Source: Methylonatrum kenyense (GTDB lineage Bacteria; Pseudomonadota; Gammaproteobacteria; Nitrococcales; Aquisalimonadaceae). From it: 64,000 nt of DNA. A program made the position numbers and the translations under genes. Position 1 is the stretch's first letter. Every line of letters starts with the position of its first letter. Shown piece after piece: positions 26,200 through 35,406 of the stretch. The notes under the pieces were generated by a model. That model had not been told where the DNA came from. It searched no databases and saw only the letters and a program-made list of their open reading frames with translations. The DNA lies in assembly GCF_023195885.1 (NCBI RefSeq), contig NZ_JALPKO010000005.1, forward strand, positions 62,001 to 126,000. The letters run 5' to 3'.

Positions 26200-26379
26200 T
26201 CCGATAGTGTCTGGTCCAGTGGAAGTTTTCGTCTGGCGCGACGTCCCGTTGGGCCAACGACGCCAGCCGAAAATTTCCACTGGCCCTGCCGAACGCCGCT
26301 GACGTTGTTTCCTTCGATAGGAATTTACGCCTTTCAGGTCAATCGGGATGGCCGCCGCCATACCGGTTGGCACCGAGTG
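26200..26379. repeat. Family C structured repeat, copy C2
   Basis: The stem pairs 26216-26238 with 26261-26283 (23 bp, two mismatches). Its sequence differs from C1 but the cap is the same, GACG-TCCCGTTGGG-CCAAC. The tail ends in the same GGCACCGAGTG (26369-26379). The upstream leader TCCGATAGTGTC also matches C1. Confidence 0.7.
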
Positions 26380-26395
26380 CCTGGTGCGGCTCCGA

Positions 26396-26505
26396 GCCTG
26401 GTGTCGGGAAACGCCGTCGCGGGACCGCCGTGAACGCATCCATGCGGGCTTGACGGCCGCGTCCCTGCGGCCGACATCCCGCCACGGCGTTTCCCACCCC
26501 CAGGC
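26396..26505. repeat. Family B hairpin element, copy B2
   Basis: The outer pairs are GCCTGG (26396-26401) with CCAGGC (26500-26505), and GGGAAACGCCGT (26406-26417) with its exact complement at 26484-26495. The inner hairpin CGGCCGC-GTCCCT-GCGGCCG (26454-26473) is the same as in B1 apart from one loop base. The outer stem sequence is different from that of B1. Confidence 0.72.
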
Positions 26506-26570
26506 CGGCGTGTGGTGGTGCTGAAAATGGAAAACAGCGTCTTCCGGTCGCCCCGACCAGATCCTCGTCG

Positions 26571-29500
26571 TCACGGTGTGGCGGATCGGGCCAGGTGCTC
26601 CTTGAGTAAGCGGGCCGTGTGCGAGTCGCTGGTGGTGACCACGGTTTCCGGGACGCCGGCGGCGACCACCCGGCCGCCGGCCTCGCCGCCCTCCGGGCCC
26701 ATGTCGATCAGCCAGTCGGCCTCGGCCATTATCTCCAGGCTGTGCTCGATCACGATCACCGTATGGCCGGCATCCACCAGCCGGTGCAGCACCCGGATCA
26801 GCTTTTCCACATCCGCCATGTGCAGCCCCACCGTGGGCTCGTCCAGCAGGTAGAGCGTGTGCGGCGGCAGCCGTCGCGGGTCCGGCCGCACCTTGGCCAG
26901 TTCGCTGACCAGCTTGATCCGCTGCGCTTCGCCGCCGGACAGCGTCGGACTGCGCTGGCCCAGGGTCAGATAGCCCAGGCCGACATCCTGCAGCAGTGAC
27001 AGCGGGTGATGGATGCGGTTGTGGGCGCCGAAGAAGTCCACCGCCTCGTCGACCGACATGGCCAGCACATCGCCGGCCGAGCGATCCCGCCAGGTCACGC
27101 TCAGTGTCTCGCGGGAAAAGCGTTTGCCGCCGCAACTGTCGCAGGGCAGTTCCACGTCGGGCAGGAAACTCATTTCCACACGCTGTACGCCCTGACCGTC
27201 GCAGTCGCTGCAGCGGCCGTCGCGGGTGTTGAACGAGAAGCGTCCCGGGCCGTAGCCGCGGATCCGGGCTTCTTCGATTTGCGCGAACAATTGCCGGATT
27301 GCGTCCCAGAATCCGATGTAGGTGGCGGGGCAGGAGCGGGGCGTCTTGCCGATGGGGGTCTGGTCGACTTCCAGCACCCGGGCCACCGCCTTCCAGCCAT
27401 CCAGCGCCGCGCAGTCCTGCAGCGACGGCAAAGCGCCTCGGGACCGGACCAGCCCCTGCAGGTTGTCCCGCAGCACCCGCCGCACCAGGGTTGACTTGCC
27501 GGAGCCGGAGACGCCGCTGACCACGATCAACCGACCCAGCGGGATGTCCAGATCGACGGCCTGCAGATTGTTTGCCCGGGCGCCGCGCAGCCGCAACACC
27601 TGCTCGGCAGGCTGCTCGCGACGCCGGCCCCGCAGCGGATGCCGAAACGGCTGTGCCAGCGCCCGGCCGGTGGGCGAATCCGGATTGGCCAGTAGTTCGG
27701 CGACCGTGCCCTCGGCCACCACGCGGCCGCCGTGGACGCCGGCACCCGGACCCAGATCGATGACATGATCCGCGCGCCGGATGGTGTCCTCGTCATGCTC
27801 GACCACAACAACCGTGTTGCCCTTGCCCTCCAGTCGGGACAGGGTGTCGAGCAGCATGCGGTTGTCACGCGGGTGCAGGCCGATGGTGGGCTCGTCCAGC
27901 ACGTAGCACACACCCTGCAGGTTGGAGCCCAGTTGTGCCGCCAGCCGGATGCGCTGGGCCTCGCCGCCGGACAGGGTCGGCGCGGCCCGGTCCAGCCCCA
28001 GATAGGCGAGTCCAACCTGTCCGAGAAAGGCCAGGCGGTGCCGGATTTCGGGCAGGATGTCCCGTGCCACCGCCTGATCACGGCCGCTGAGTTGCAGCTC
28101 ACCGAACCAGTGGTTGGCCTGTTCGACCGTCATCGCGCTGAGGTCGGCAATGGACTGCTGCTGGAAGCGCACCGCCAGCGCCTCCGGATTCAGGCGCCGC
28201 CCCTCGCAACGGTGGCAGACGGTGTCGCTGTCGGCGTCCCGCCACGCGCTCTCCTCGCCGGTCTGGTCGGCATCGAAGCCGCTCAGCAGCAGGCCGGTGC
28301 CGAAGCACTCCGGACACCAGCCATGCCGCGAGTTGTAGGAGAACAGGCGCGGGTCCGGTTCGGCGAAGCCGCGCTGGCAGCCCGGGCAGGCGCGCTGGCT
28401 GGAGAACAGCTGCTCGCTGCCATCCTCGAACACCGCGGTCAGGCTGTGGCGCCCATGTTTCAGCGCCTCCTCCACGGCGGCGGTGATGGTGTCCTCATTC
28501 GTCGGGGTCAGCTGCAGGCGGGCCACTGGCAGCTCGATGGTGTGTTCCTGGTAACGGTCCAGCCGCGGCCATTGGCCGGTGGCCTGGTCTTCGCCGTCCA
28601 CCCGCAGGGTCTCGAATCCCTTGCCCGCGGCCCATTGCGCCAGGTCCGTGTAATAGCCCTTGCGCGTCACCACCAGCGGCGCCAGCAGGCGCACGGTCTC
28701 GCCGCGATGCTCGCCCAGCAACTGGCCGACGATTGCCTCCGGGCTTTGCGCACGGATCGGGATGTCGCAGTCCGGGCAATACTGGTGGCCCAGCTTGACG
28801 TACAGCAGCCGCAGGAAATGCTGGATTTCGGTCATCGTGCCGACCGTGCTCTTGCGCCCGCCCCGGCTGGTGCGCTGCTCGATGGCGACCGTCGGCGGAA
28901 TGCCGAGAATGGCGTCCACGTCCGGCCGGGATGCGGGCTGCACGAACTGCCGGGCATAGGCGTTCAGCGATTCCAGGTACCGGCGCTGGCCCTCGGTGAA
29001 CAGGATGTCGAAGGCGACCGTGGACTTGCCTGAGCCGGACAGGCCGGTAATCACGGTGAACCGGTCCCGGGGGATGGCGAGGTCGATGCCCTTCAGATTG
29101 TGCTCGCGGGCATTGCGGATGCGGATCGCCTGCCCCTGCGCGGCCACCGCGGGTTCGGCGATGCGGTCGGCGGGTGTCACAGGCCGGCCGGCACTGGCCA
29201 GCGCCCGGCCGGTATGGCTGTGCGGCTGTCCGGCAAGTTCCGCCGGCGTTCCCTCGGCCACCAGCCGGCCGCCACCGTCGCCGCCTTCCGGGCCCAGGTC
29301 GATCAGCCAGTCGGCGGCGCGCATGACATCCACATTGTGTTCGATAACCAGCAGCGAATGGCCCGCGTCCAGCAGCCGGCGGAAGGCCTGCAGCAGCACC
29401 GCGACATCGGCGAAATGCAATCCGGTGGTGGGTTCGTCCAGCAGGAACAGCAGCCGTTGCCGCTGCCGGCGGCGGCCACTGCTGGCGGCCAGGTGGCCTG

Positions 29501-32054
29501 CCAGCTTCAGTCGCTGTGCCTCGCCGCCGGACAGGGTCGGCACGGCCTGGCCCAGGCCCATGTAACTCAGGCCAACGGCACGCAGCGGTTCCAGCCGGCT
29601 CAGGACCTCGGGCTGGTCGGCAAAGAAGTCCGTTGCCTGTTCCACGGTCAGTGCCAGCACGTCGGCCATGGACTGGGGTGACAGCGGGCAACCCGGCGCC
29701 GCCGGCAGGGTGATTTCCAGGACATCCTCGCGGTAGCGGCGGCCATTGCAGTCCGGGCAGCGCAGATAGACGTCCGACAGGAACTGCATCTCCACATGCT
29801 CGAAGCCGTTGCCGCCACAGCCCGGACAGCGGCCATTGCCGCTGTTGAAGCTGAAGGTGCCCGGGGTGTAACCGCGTGTGCGTGCCTCCGGCGTGGCAGC
29901 GAACAGTTTGCGGATGGGTTCCAGCGCGCCGACGAAGCTGGCGGGGTTCGATCGCGTGGTCTTGCCGATGGCCGATTGGTCCACGTAGACCACATCATCG
30001 ATGGCCTCGCCACCGTCGATCCCGTCATGCGCTTCGGCCGGATCGGCCGCCTGGCCGAACTGCTTGCGCAATCCGTTGTAGAGCACCTCCTGCATCAGCG
30101 TCGACTTGCCGGAGCCGGAGACGCCGGTCAACACCACCAGCCGCTGCAGCGGGATCCGGACCGTCAGGTCCTGCAGGTTGTGCGCGCGGGCCCCGCGCAC
30201 GGTCAGATGCAGGTCGGCCGGTGGCTGCCCGGCTGCAGCCGGCAGACGGATCCGTTCGCGGCCGGACAGGTAGGCGCCGGTCAGGGAATCGGGCCGTTCG
30301 AGAATGCCGGCCGGCGGACCGTCGTAGAGGATCCGTCCGCCGCGGGCTCCGGGTCCGGGGCCGATGTCGATCAGTCGGTCGGCGGCGCGCATCACGTCCG
30401 GGTCGTGCTCCACGACAAGTAGCGAGTTGCCCGCATCCCGCAGCCGCTGCATCACGCGAATGATGCGTTGCATGTCCCGGGGGTGCAGTCCGATCGACGG
30501 TTCGTCGAGCACGAACAGGGTGTTGACCAGTGAGGTGCCCAGGGCGGTGGTCAGGTTGATCCGCTGGACCTCGCCGCCGGACAGGGTGCGGGACTGGCGA
30601 TCCAGGGTCAGGTAGGGCAGTCCCACCTCGCACAGGTAGCGCAGCCGCTGGCGGATGCCGTCCAGCACCTGGCTGGCGGCCTCGTCGCGGGCGCCGGGCA
30701 GTTCCAGAGCGTCGAAAAAATCCCGGCAGCGGGCCAGCGGCAGCTGCATGACGTCATGCAGGCAGAGCCCGGGCAGACCGAGGAACGCCTGTTCGGAGAA
30801 GCTGCTTGTGCGGGCGCGGAAGCGCTGCTCCCGGGCAAGCACCCGGTCGGCATCCTCGTGCCGTCCGATCCGCCAGGCCAGCGCCTCGGGCTTCAGGCGT
30901 GCGCCCTCGCAGTCCGGACAGTGGTCGTAGGAGCGGTACTTGGACAGCAGCACGCGGACGTGCATCTTGTAGCTCTTCGACTCCAGCCAGTCGAAAAAGC
31001 CGTCGACGCCGTACCAGCCGCGCCGTTGCCCGTCGCCTTCCAGCACCCAGCGCCGGTGCTCCTCGGGCAGGTCCTGCCAGGCGATGTCGGTGGCGACGCC
31101 GGCGCGCCGCGCGGCCTGCATCAGGTCCTTCTGGCAGTCGGCGGATTTTCCACTCTGCCAGGGCCGGATCGCGCCCTCGGCCAAGCTCAGGCGGGGGTCC
31201 GGAATCACCAGGTCAAGGTCGATGCCCATGATCCGGCCGAAGCCGCGGCAGGTCTCGCAGGCCCCCAGCGGCGAGTTGAACGAGAACAGGCTGGAGACCG
31301 GCTCACGGTAGTGCATGTCGCAGTCCGGGCAATGCAGGTCGGCGGAAAAGCGCCGTGGCTCCAGCGGCTTTCGGTCGGCATCCAGCGGGTAGACCAGCAG
31401 GTGCCCCTGGCCCAGGTGCAGGCCGTTTTCGGCGGCTTCCACCAGCCGGTCCCGGCGTTCCTCGTCGAGCCTTACCCGGTCCACGATGACCTCGACGAAC
31501 TGTTTGGTCAGGCGCTGGAAGCGGCTGTAGCCCTGGCGTTCCAGCAGGGCCTGCATTTCCCGCTTGTCCAGCCCCTTCGGCACCGCCAGCCGGGCGCAGA
31601 ACATCACACGTTCGCCGGCCAGTTCAGCCAGCAGGCGACGGACGATGCCCTCGGCGGTATTCCGCTGCACCCGGCGGCCGCAGCCCTGGCAGTAGACCTC
31701 GGCCAGGCGCGAGAACAGGAGCTTCAGGTGATCATTCAGCTCGGTCATGGTGCCGACCGTCGAACGTGAGGTGCGCACCGGGTTGGTCTGGTCGATGGCG
31801 ATGGCCGGCGGTACGCCCTCGATGCGATCGGTGGCCGGGCGGTCCATGCGATCGAGGAACTGCCGGGCATAGGGTGAGAAGGTCTCGACGTAGCGGCGCT
31901 GACCCTCGGCATAGACCGTGTCAAAGGCCAGCGAGGACTTGCCCGATCCGGAAACACCGGTAATCACGATCAACTCGCCCAGCGGCAGTTCCAGGGACAG
32001 GTTCTGGAGGTTGTTCTGGCGGGCACCGGTGATACGAATTGACGACTGCGGCAT
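26571..32054 (-). CDS. Double-length UvrA (tandem-fused excinuclease ABC subunit A)
   Basis: The 1827-residue protein is two UvrA-like halves in tandem. P-loops of the form GxSGSGKS lie near residues 35, 645, 1000 and 1515, and LSGGE signatures near 493, 843, 1363 and 1706, so there are four ABC cassettes. Both halves keep a UvrA zinc-finger pattern, such as CPGCGGNGFEH...CPDCNGRRY in the first. Canonical UvrA is about 940 residues and works as a dimer for nucleotide excision repair, so this chain resembles a covalent dimer. The ATG at 32054 is preferred over an upstream frame extension to 32144. Long UvrA-like proteins of this kind occur in some proteobacteria, often beside a normal UvrA. 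Confidence 0.9.
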   Translation of the reverse strand: MPQSSIRITGARQNNLQNLSLELPLGELIVITGVSGSGKSSLAFDTVYAEGQRRYVETFSPYARQFLDRMDRPATDRIEGVPPAIAIDQTNPVRTSRSTVGTMTELNDHLKLLFSRLAEVYCQGCGRRVQRNTAEGIVRRLLAELAGERVMFCARLAVPKGLDKREMQALLERQGYSRFQRLTKQFVEVIVDRVRLDEERRDRLVEAAENGLHLGQGHLLVYPLDADRKPLEPRRFSADLHCPDCDMHYREPVSSLFSFNSPLGACETCRGFGRIMGIDLDLVIPDPRLSLAEGAIRPWQSGKSADCQKDLMQAARRAGVATDIAWQDLPEEHRRWVLEGDGQRRGWYGVDGFFDWLESKSYKMHVRVLLSKYRSYDHCPDCEGARLKPEALAWRIGRHEDADRVLAREQRFRARTSSFSEQAFLGLPGLCLHDVMQLPLARCRDFFDALELPGARDEAASQVLDGIRQRLRYLCEVGLPYLTLDRQSRTLSGGEVQRINLTTALGTSLVNTLFVLDEPSIGLHPRDMQRIIRVMQRLRDAGNSLLVVEHDPDVMRAADRLIDIGPGPGARGGRILYDGPPAGILERPDSLTGAYLSGRERIRLPAAAGQPPADLHLTVRGARAHNLQDLTVRIPLQRLVVLTGVSGSGKSTLMQEVLYNGLRKQFGQAADPAEAHDGIDGGEAIDDVVYVDQSAIGKTTRSNPASFVGALEPIRKLFAATPEARTRGYTPGTFSFNSGNGRCPGCGGNGFEHVEMQFLSDVYLRCPDCNGRRYREDVLEITLPAAPGCPLSPQSMADVLALTVEQATDFFADQPEVLSRLEPLRAVGLSYMGLGQAVPTLSGGEAQRLKLAGHLAASSGRRRQRQRLLFLLDEPTTGLHFADVAVLLQAFRRLLDAGHSLLVIEHNVDVMRAADWLIDLGPEGGDGGGRLVAEGTPAELAGQPHSHTGRALASAGRPVTPADRIAEPAVAAQGQAIRIRNAREHNLKGIDLAIPRDRFTVITGLSGSGKSTVAFDILFTEGQRRYLESLNAYARQFVQPASRPDVDAILGIPPTVAIEQRTSRGGRKSTVGTMTEIQHFLRLLYVKLGHQYCPDCDIPIRAQSPEAIVGQLLGEHRGETVRLLAPLVVTRKGYYTDLAQWAAGKGFETLRVDGEDQATGQWPRLDRYQEHTIELPVARLQLTPTNEDTITAAVEEALKHGRHSLTAVFEDGSEQLFSSQRACPGCQRGFAEPDPRLFSYNSRHGWCPECFGTGLLLSGFDADQTGEESAWRDADSDTVCHRCEGRRLNPEALAVRFQQQSIADLSAMTVEQANHWFGELQLSGRDQAVARDILPEIRHRLAFLGQVGLAYLGLDRAAPTLSGGEAQRIRLAAQLGSNLQGVCYVLDEPTIGLHPRDNRMLLDTLSRLEGKGNTVVVVEHDEDTIRRADHVIDLGPGAGVHGGRVVAEGTVAELLANPDSPTGRALAQPFRHPLRGRRREQPAEQVLRLRGARANNLQAVDLDIPLGRLIVVSGVSGSGKSTLVRRVLRDNLQGLVRSRGALPSLQDCAALDGWKAVARVLEVDQTPIGKTPRSCPATYIGFWDAIRQLFAQIEEARIRGYGPGRFSFNTRDGRCSDCDGQGVQRVEMSFLPDVELPCDSCGGKRFSRETLSVTWRDRSAGDVLAMSVDEAVDFFGAHNRIHHPLSLLQDVGLGYLTLGQRSPTLSGGEAQRIKLVSELAKVRPDPRRLPPHTLYLLDEPTVGLHMADVEKLIRVLHRLVDAGHTVIVIEHSLEIMAEADWLIDMGPEGGEAGGRVVAAGVPETVVTTSDSHTARLLKEHLARSATP

Positions 32055-32378
32055 GAGTGGGCATTCCCTTGCGAGACGGGGCACGAGTATAAGTGACAGC
32101 GATTCCCGAAATCCTCTCAATCCGGCTCGCCGCTGACCGATCAATCAGGCACTCTCTGGGGCAGTACGTGCCTGACTTCGCGGGGTTTGTGGTTCGGCGT
32201 CTTCCCATCGGCTGTCATGGTCCTCTGCTATGTTCGGCATAGATGCGTTCGCAATGGATTCGCCCGGCCGCCTGTCGCCTGATTGGGGCGGCAGGCCGGC
32301 CGTCGGATCCGTTGCCGGACGGCCGATCTCCGGTAACGGGCGGGTTCGGACTTCGGGCGCGGTATTCGAGGCTCGCGC
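32055..32378. other. Divergent intergenic region between the UvrA-like gene and the MFS gene
   Basis: This 324-bp stretch must carry both promoters, but I see no convincing -35/-10 pair or SOS (LexA) box. Short GC-rich inverted repeats such as GCCTGTCGCC...GGCGGCAGGC occur near 32270-32300, without a T-tract. Confidence 0.4.
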
Positions 32379-33572
32379 ATGAGTGCCGTGCAGCCGGCCG
32401 CGGAGCGGATGCCCTGGAGTCTGGTGCTGGCCGGCGCGGCGGCGGTGATCGTCGGTCTGGGTTTTGCCCGCTTCGGTTTCGCGCCGTTGATTCCGGGCAT
32501 GGTGGACGCGGGCTGGTTCGGCGCCGACCAGACGGCGCACCTGGGCGCCGCCAACCTCACCGGATATCTGTTCGGTGCAGTCACCGCCTCGGCGCTGGCG
32601 AACCGGTTCGGTATTGGCTCGACAATTCGCCTGTCGTTGCTGATCGTCAGCCTGGGTTTTCTGCTCTGCAGCCTGCCAGGCCCGTTTCTCTGGTTCTTTG
32701 TCTGGCGTTTCCTTGCCGGCTGGGCCGGCGCGGTGCTGATGGTGGTGGCGCCGAGCACGGCGCTCGCATTGACCCCCGTGCGCCATCGACCGATGGCCGC
32801 GGCCTGGATCTTCGGCGGCATCGGTGTCGGTATCCTGGCTGCAGCGCTGCTCATGCCACCGGTGCTGCGGCTTGGAACCGGTTGGGGTTGGGCCCTGCTC
32901 GGCTTCTCCAGTCTGCTGCTGACCGCCTGGAGTTGGCAGCGTTGGTCAACAAGCCGTATCCGCTCTGCGGCCACCGCTGCCGGTGCGGCGAACGCGGCAG
33001 CGACGCCGTTCGTCGTCTGGCTGGTAATTGCCGCCTACAGTGTCAGTGCGGCCGGTTTCGTGCCGCATACCCTGTTCTGGGTGGATTTTGTCGCGCGGGA
33101 GCGGAACTACGGCCTTGACCTCGGGTCGCTCCAATGGGCCCTGTTCGCGGCGGGTGCCATCATCGGGCCGTTCGTTGCCGGTTTCCTGGCCAAGCGCAGC
33201 GGCTGGTTCCTCGCCTTGCTGCTGGTCGCGTTCTGCAAGGCCGTGATCGTTGCACTGTCCGCGGCCCCGCTGGGCCTGCTGCTGATAAGCCTGTGCTCCC
33301 TGCTGGCTGGCGCCCTGGCGCCAGCCATGGTGTCGCTGACCTCCGGTTACGTTACCAGTCTGGTCGATACCGCGGTACACCGCCGCGCCTGGGGCTGGGC
33401 CACCGCCGCATTCGCGGTCAGCCAGGCGATCGCGGCGCAAGGCATGGCCCTGGTGTATGCGGTCGTCGGTAGCTACGTGCCGTTGTTTTTGCTCGGCGGC
33501 GTGTCGTTGCTCTGCGGTGCCTTGCTGGTGCTGTCCACGCGGGTTGTGGCCGGCGGCGACTCTGGAAACTGA
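32379..33572 (+). CDS. YbfB/YjiJ-family MFS transporter
   Basis: This inner-membrane transporter has 397 residues and about 12 hydrophobic helices. The N-terminal GLGFARFGFAPLIPGMV and the helix pair GAVTASALANRFG are characteristic of YbfB/YjiJ-family major facilitator proteins. The substrate is unknown. The ATG at 32379 directly precedes the first hydrophobic region after a short cytosolic tail. The gene is divergent from the UvrA-like gene. Confidence 0.87.
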   Translation: MSAVQPAAERMPWSLVLAGAAAVIVGLGFARFGFAPLIPGMVDAGWFGADQTAHLGAANLTGYLFGAVTASALANRFGIGSTIRLSLLIVSLGFLLCSLPGPFLWFFVWRFLAGWAGAVLMVVAPSTALALTPVRHRPMAAAWIFGGIGVGILAAALLMPPVLRLGTGWGWALLGFSSLLLTAWSWQRWSTSRIRSAATAAGAANAAATPFVVWLVIAAYSVSAAGFVPHTLFWVDFVARERNYGLDLGSLQWALFAAGAIIGPFVAGFLAKRSGWFLALLLVAFCKAVIVALSAAPLGLLLISLCSLLAGALAPAMVSLTSGYVTSLVDTAVHRRAWGWATAAFAVSQAIAAQGMALVYAVVGSYVPLFLLGGVSLLCGALLVLSTRVVAGGDSGN

Positions 33573-33637
33573 CCACTGCAGCGGGAATGACCCAGTATTT
33601 CCCTGGCGCATTACGAACAAGCAATAATGGTGATCTC

Positions 33638-34441
33638 ATGCGATTTTCCTGTTCAGTCAGCGGCGTGGTCCGCTGTATCGTGTTGGCCGCGCTACTGGTT
33701 CCCGGCCTCTCCAAGGCCGGCGAAGGCCGCCCCGGCGGAGAGGCGAGTGGACTCAACCTGACCCTGGGTGGTGGTGCCATCGTGTTGCCGCGGTACAGCG
33801 GCGCCGACAGCTACCGCGTGCGGCCGGCACCGTTTATCGACGCCCGGTACCGCGACAGCCTGTTCTTCAATCCGTTTTCCGGGCTCGGCTGGAACGCCAT
33901 CCGGACCGAGCACTTTCGTGCTGGTCCGGTGCTGCTGTATGCCGGAGGTCGGCGGGGCAGCGGGGCATTGTCTGATACGCGGTCGGTACGGGGTGGCGTC
34001 GCCGCCGGCGGTTTCATGGAGTACCGCCTGAACGGATTGCGGCTGGATGCGGATGTCCGCTTCCCGATGACCGGCGATGTCAACGGCTATCGCGCCACCG
34101 CCGGTGTGCGGCATGACCATCGGATCGGTCCGTGGTTGACCAGCATCGGTCCGACGCTCGTCTACCGCAGTGCCAGTTCGGCCAACTCCATCTACGGTCT
34201 CGATGAGCGCGATGCGGCTGCGCTGGGGGTTGGTCCCTACCGGGCGGGTTCGGGCCTCACCGAGGTCCGGTTGCAGGGGCGCCTCACCTATCTTTTCAAC
34301 CGCCAGTGGTCGTTGACCACGGTTGCCGGGGTGGGGCGCTTGCTGAATGATGCCAAGGACAGCCCCATCGTGGACGACCTGGGCAGTGCAAACGAAGGCT
34401 ACCTGGGTGTGGTCCTCGCCTACACCTTCCGGAGTCGCTGA
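33638..34441 (+). CDS. MipA/OmpV family outer-membrane protein
   Basis: The 267-residue product starts with a signal peptide (MRFSCSVSGVVRCIVLAALL then a cleavage site near SKAGEG) and continues as amphipathic beta-strands ending in an aromatic/basic strand (YLGVVLAYTFRSR), as outer-membrane barrels do. The family includes the MltA-interacting scaffold MipA, but its members are functionally diverse. The frame extends upstream to 33587; the ATG at 33638 gives the natural signal sequence. The stop codon overlaps the next start (TGATG). Confidence 0.85.
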   Translation: MRFSCSVSGVVRCIVLAALLVPGLSKAGEGRPGGEASGLNLTLGGGAIVLPRYSGADSYRVRPAPFIDARYRDSLFFNPFSGLGWNAIRTEHFRAGPVLLYAGGRRGSGALSDTRSVRGGVAAGGFMEYRLNGLRLDADVRFPMTGDVNGYRATAGVRHDHRIGPWLTSIGPTLVYRSASSANSIYGLDERDAAALGVGPYRAGSGLTEVRLQGRLTYLFNRQWSLTTVAGVGRLLNDAKDSPIVDDLGSANEGYLGVVLAYTFRSR

Positions 34442-35403
34442 TGATCCGTCTGCCGTCCCTGCCCGACCTGGAAAGCCTGCCGGCGCCTTTGCGGCATCTG
34501 CTGGCACCGGTGCAGAACTGGTTCGGCATCCTGCGGCGGGCGGTGCGCCTGTGGCTGGACTGCAATGCCTTCAGTTACGCCGGCTCGCTGGCGTTCTACA
34601 CCCTGTTTTCGCTGGCGCCGACGGTGATCATTGCGGTCGCCGTCATGGGCTTGGTCATGGGTGAGGATGCTGCCCAGGGACGGGTGGTCGGGCAGTTGCA
34701 GGACACGATGGGTGCGGAGGCGGCCCAGGCGGTGGAGACCGCGGTGGCAGAGAGTCGGTTCGAGCGCTCCGGCGTGCTGCCGACGGTACTGGGTGTGGGG
34801 GCGTTGCTGATCGGTGCCACCACGGTGTTCGCCCAGATGCAGTTCTCACTGAATGCGATCTTCGGCGTTGCCGCGAAACCCAGTCGCAACAGCATGCTGA
34901 TTTTCATCAAGAACCGCGCGCTGTCGTTGACGGTGGCCCTGTCGATTGGTTTCGTTTTGCTTGTTTCGCTGGTGTTCGGTGTGGCGCTGCGGGCCGTCGT
35001 GCAGTTTGCCGATGAATGGATTCCGATACCCGGGGGGCTGCTGACAGGTTCGGAATTCGTGATCTCGCTGTTCATGGTGACCTTGCTGTTCGCCACCATT
35101 TTCAAGGTGCTGCCGGATGTGGTACTCAGCTGGCGGGACGTGATGCTCGGCGCCCTGGTGACCGCGCTGCTGTTCGCGGTCGGTCGCACCCTGATCGCGA
35201 CCTACCTCACGTATACGGCACCGGCATCCGCTTATGGCGCCGCGGCGTCGCTGGTGCTGTTGTTGTTGTGGGTCTACTACTCGTCGCTGATCCTGCTGTT
35301 CGGCGCGGCCTTTACCCGGGTGCACATGGAGGCCAGGGGCAAACGCATGATCCCGCGCAATATGGCCGTGTGCGTGCGCAGTCAGATCATCGAGGAGCCG
35401 TAG
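34441..35403 (+). CDS. YihY/BrkB family inner-membrane protein
   Basis: The 320-residue protein has about six membrane helices and the family signature SYAGSLAFYTLFSLAPTVII near residue 45. The family was once annotated as ribonuclease BN and as a virulence factor. Its actual role is unclear, with transport or envelope functions proposed. It is translationally coupled to mipA (one-base overlap) and lies 3 bp before the leucine dehydrogenase-like gene. Confidence 0.87.
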   Translation: MIRLPSLPDLESLPAPLRHLLAPVQNWFGILRRAVRLWLDCNAFSYAGSLAFYTLFSLAPTVIIAVAVMGLVMGEDAAQGRVVGQLQDTMGAEAAQAVETAVAESRFERSGVLPTVLGVGALLIGATTVFAQMQFSLNAIFGVAAKPSRNSMLIFIKNRALSLTVALSIGFVLLVSLVFGVALRAVVQFADEWIPIPGGLLTGSEFVISLFMVTLLFATIFKVLPDVVLSWRDVMLGALVTALLFAVGRTLIATYLTYTAPASAYGAAASLVLLLLWVYYSSLILLFGAAFTRVHMEARGKRMIPRNMAVCVRSQIIEEP

Positions 35404-35406
35404 GCC

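Noticed and set aside
25967-26379. A CRISPR array in the repeat-rich junction
   Set aside because: The repeats are long, imperfect and self-complementary, without regular spacing or cas genes.
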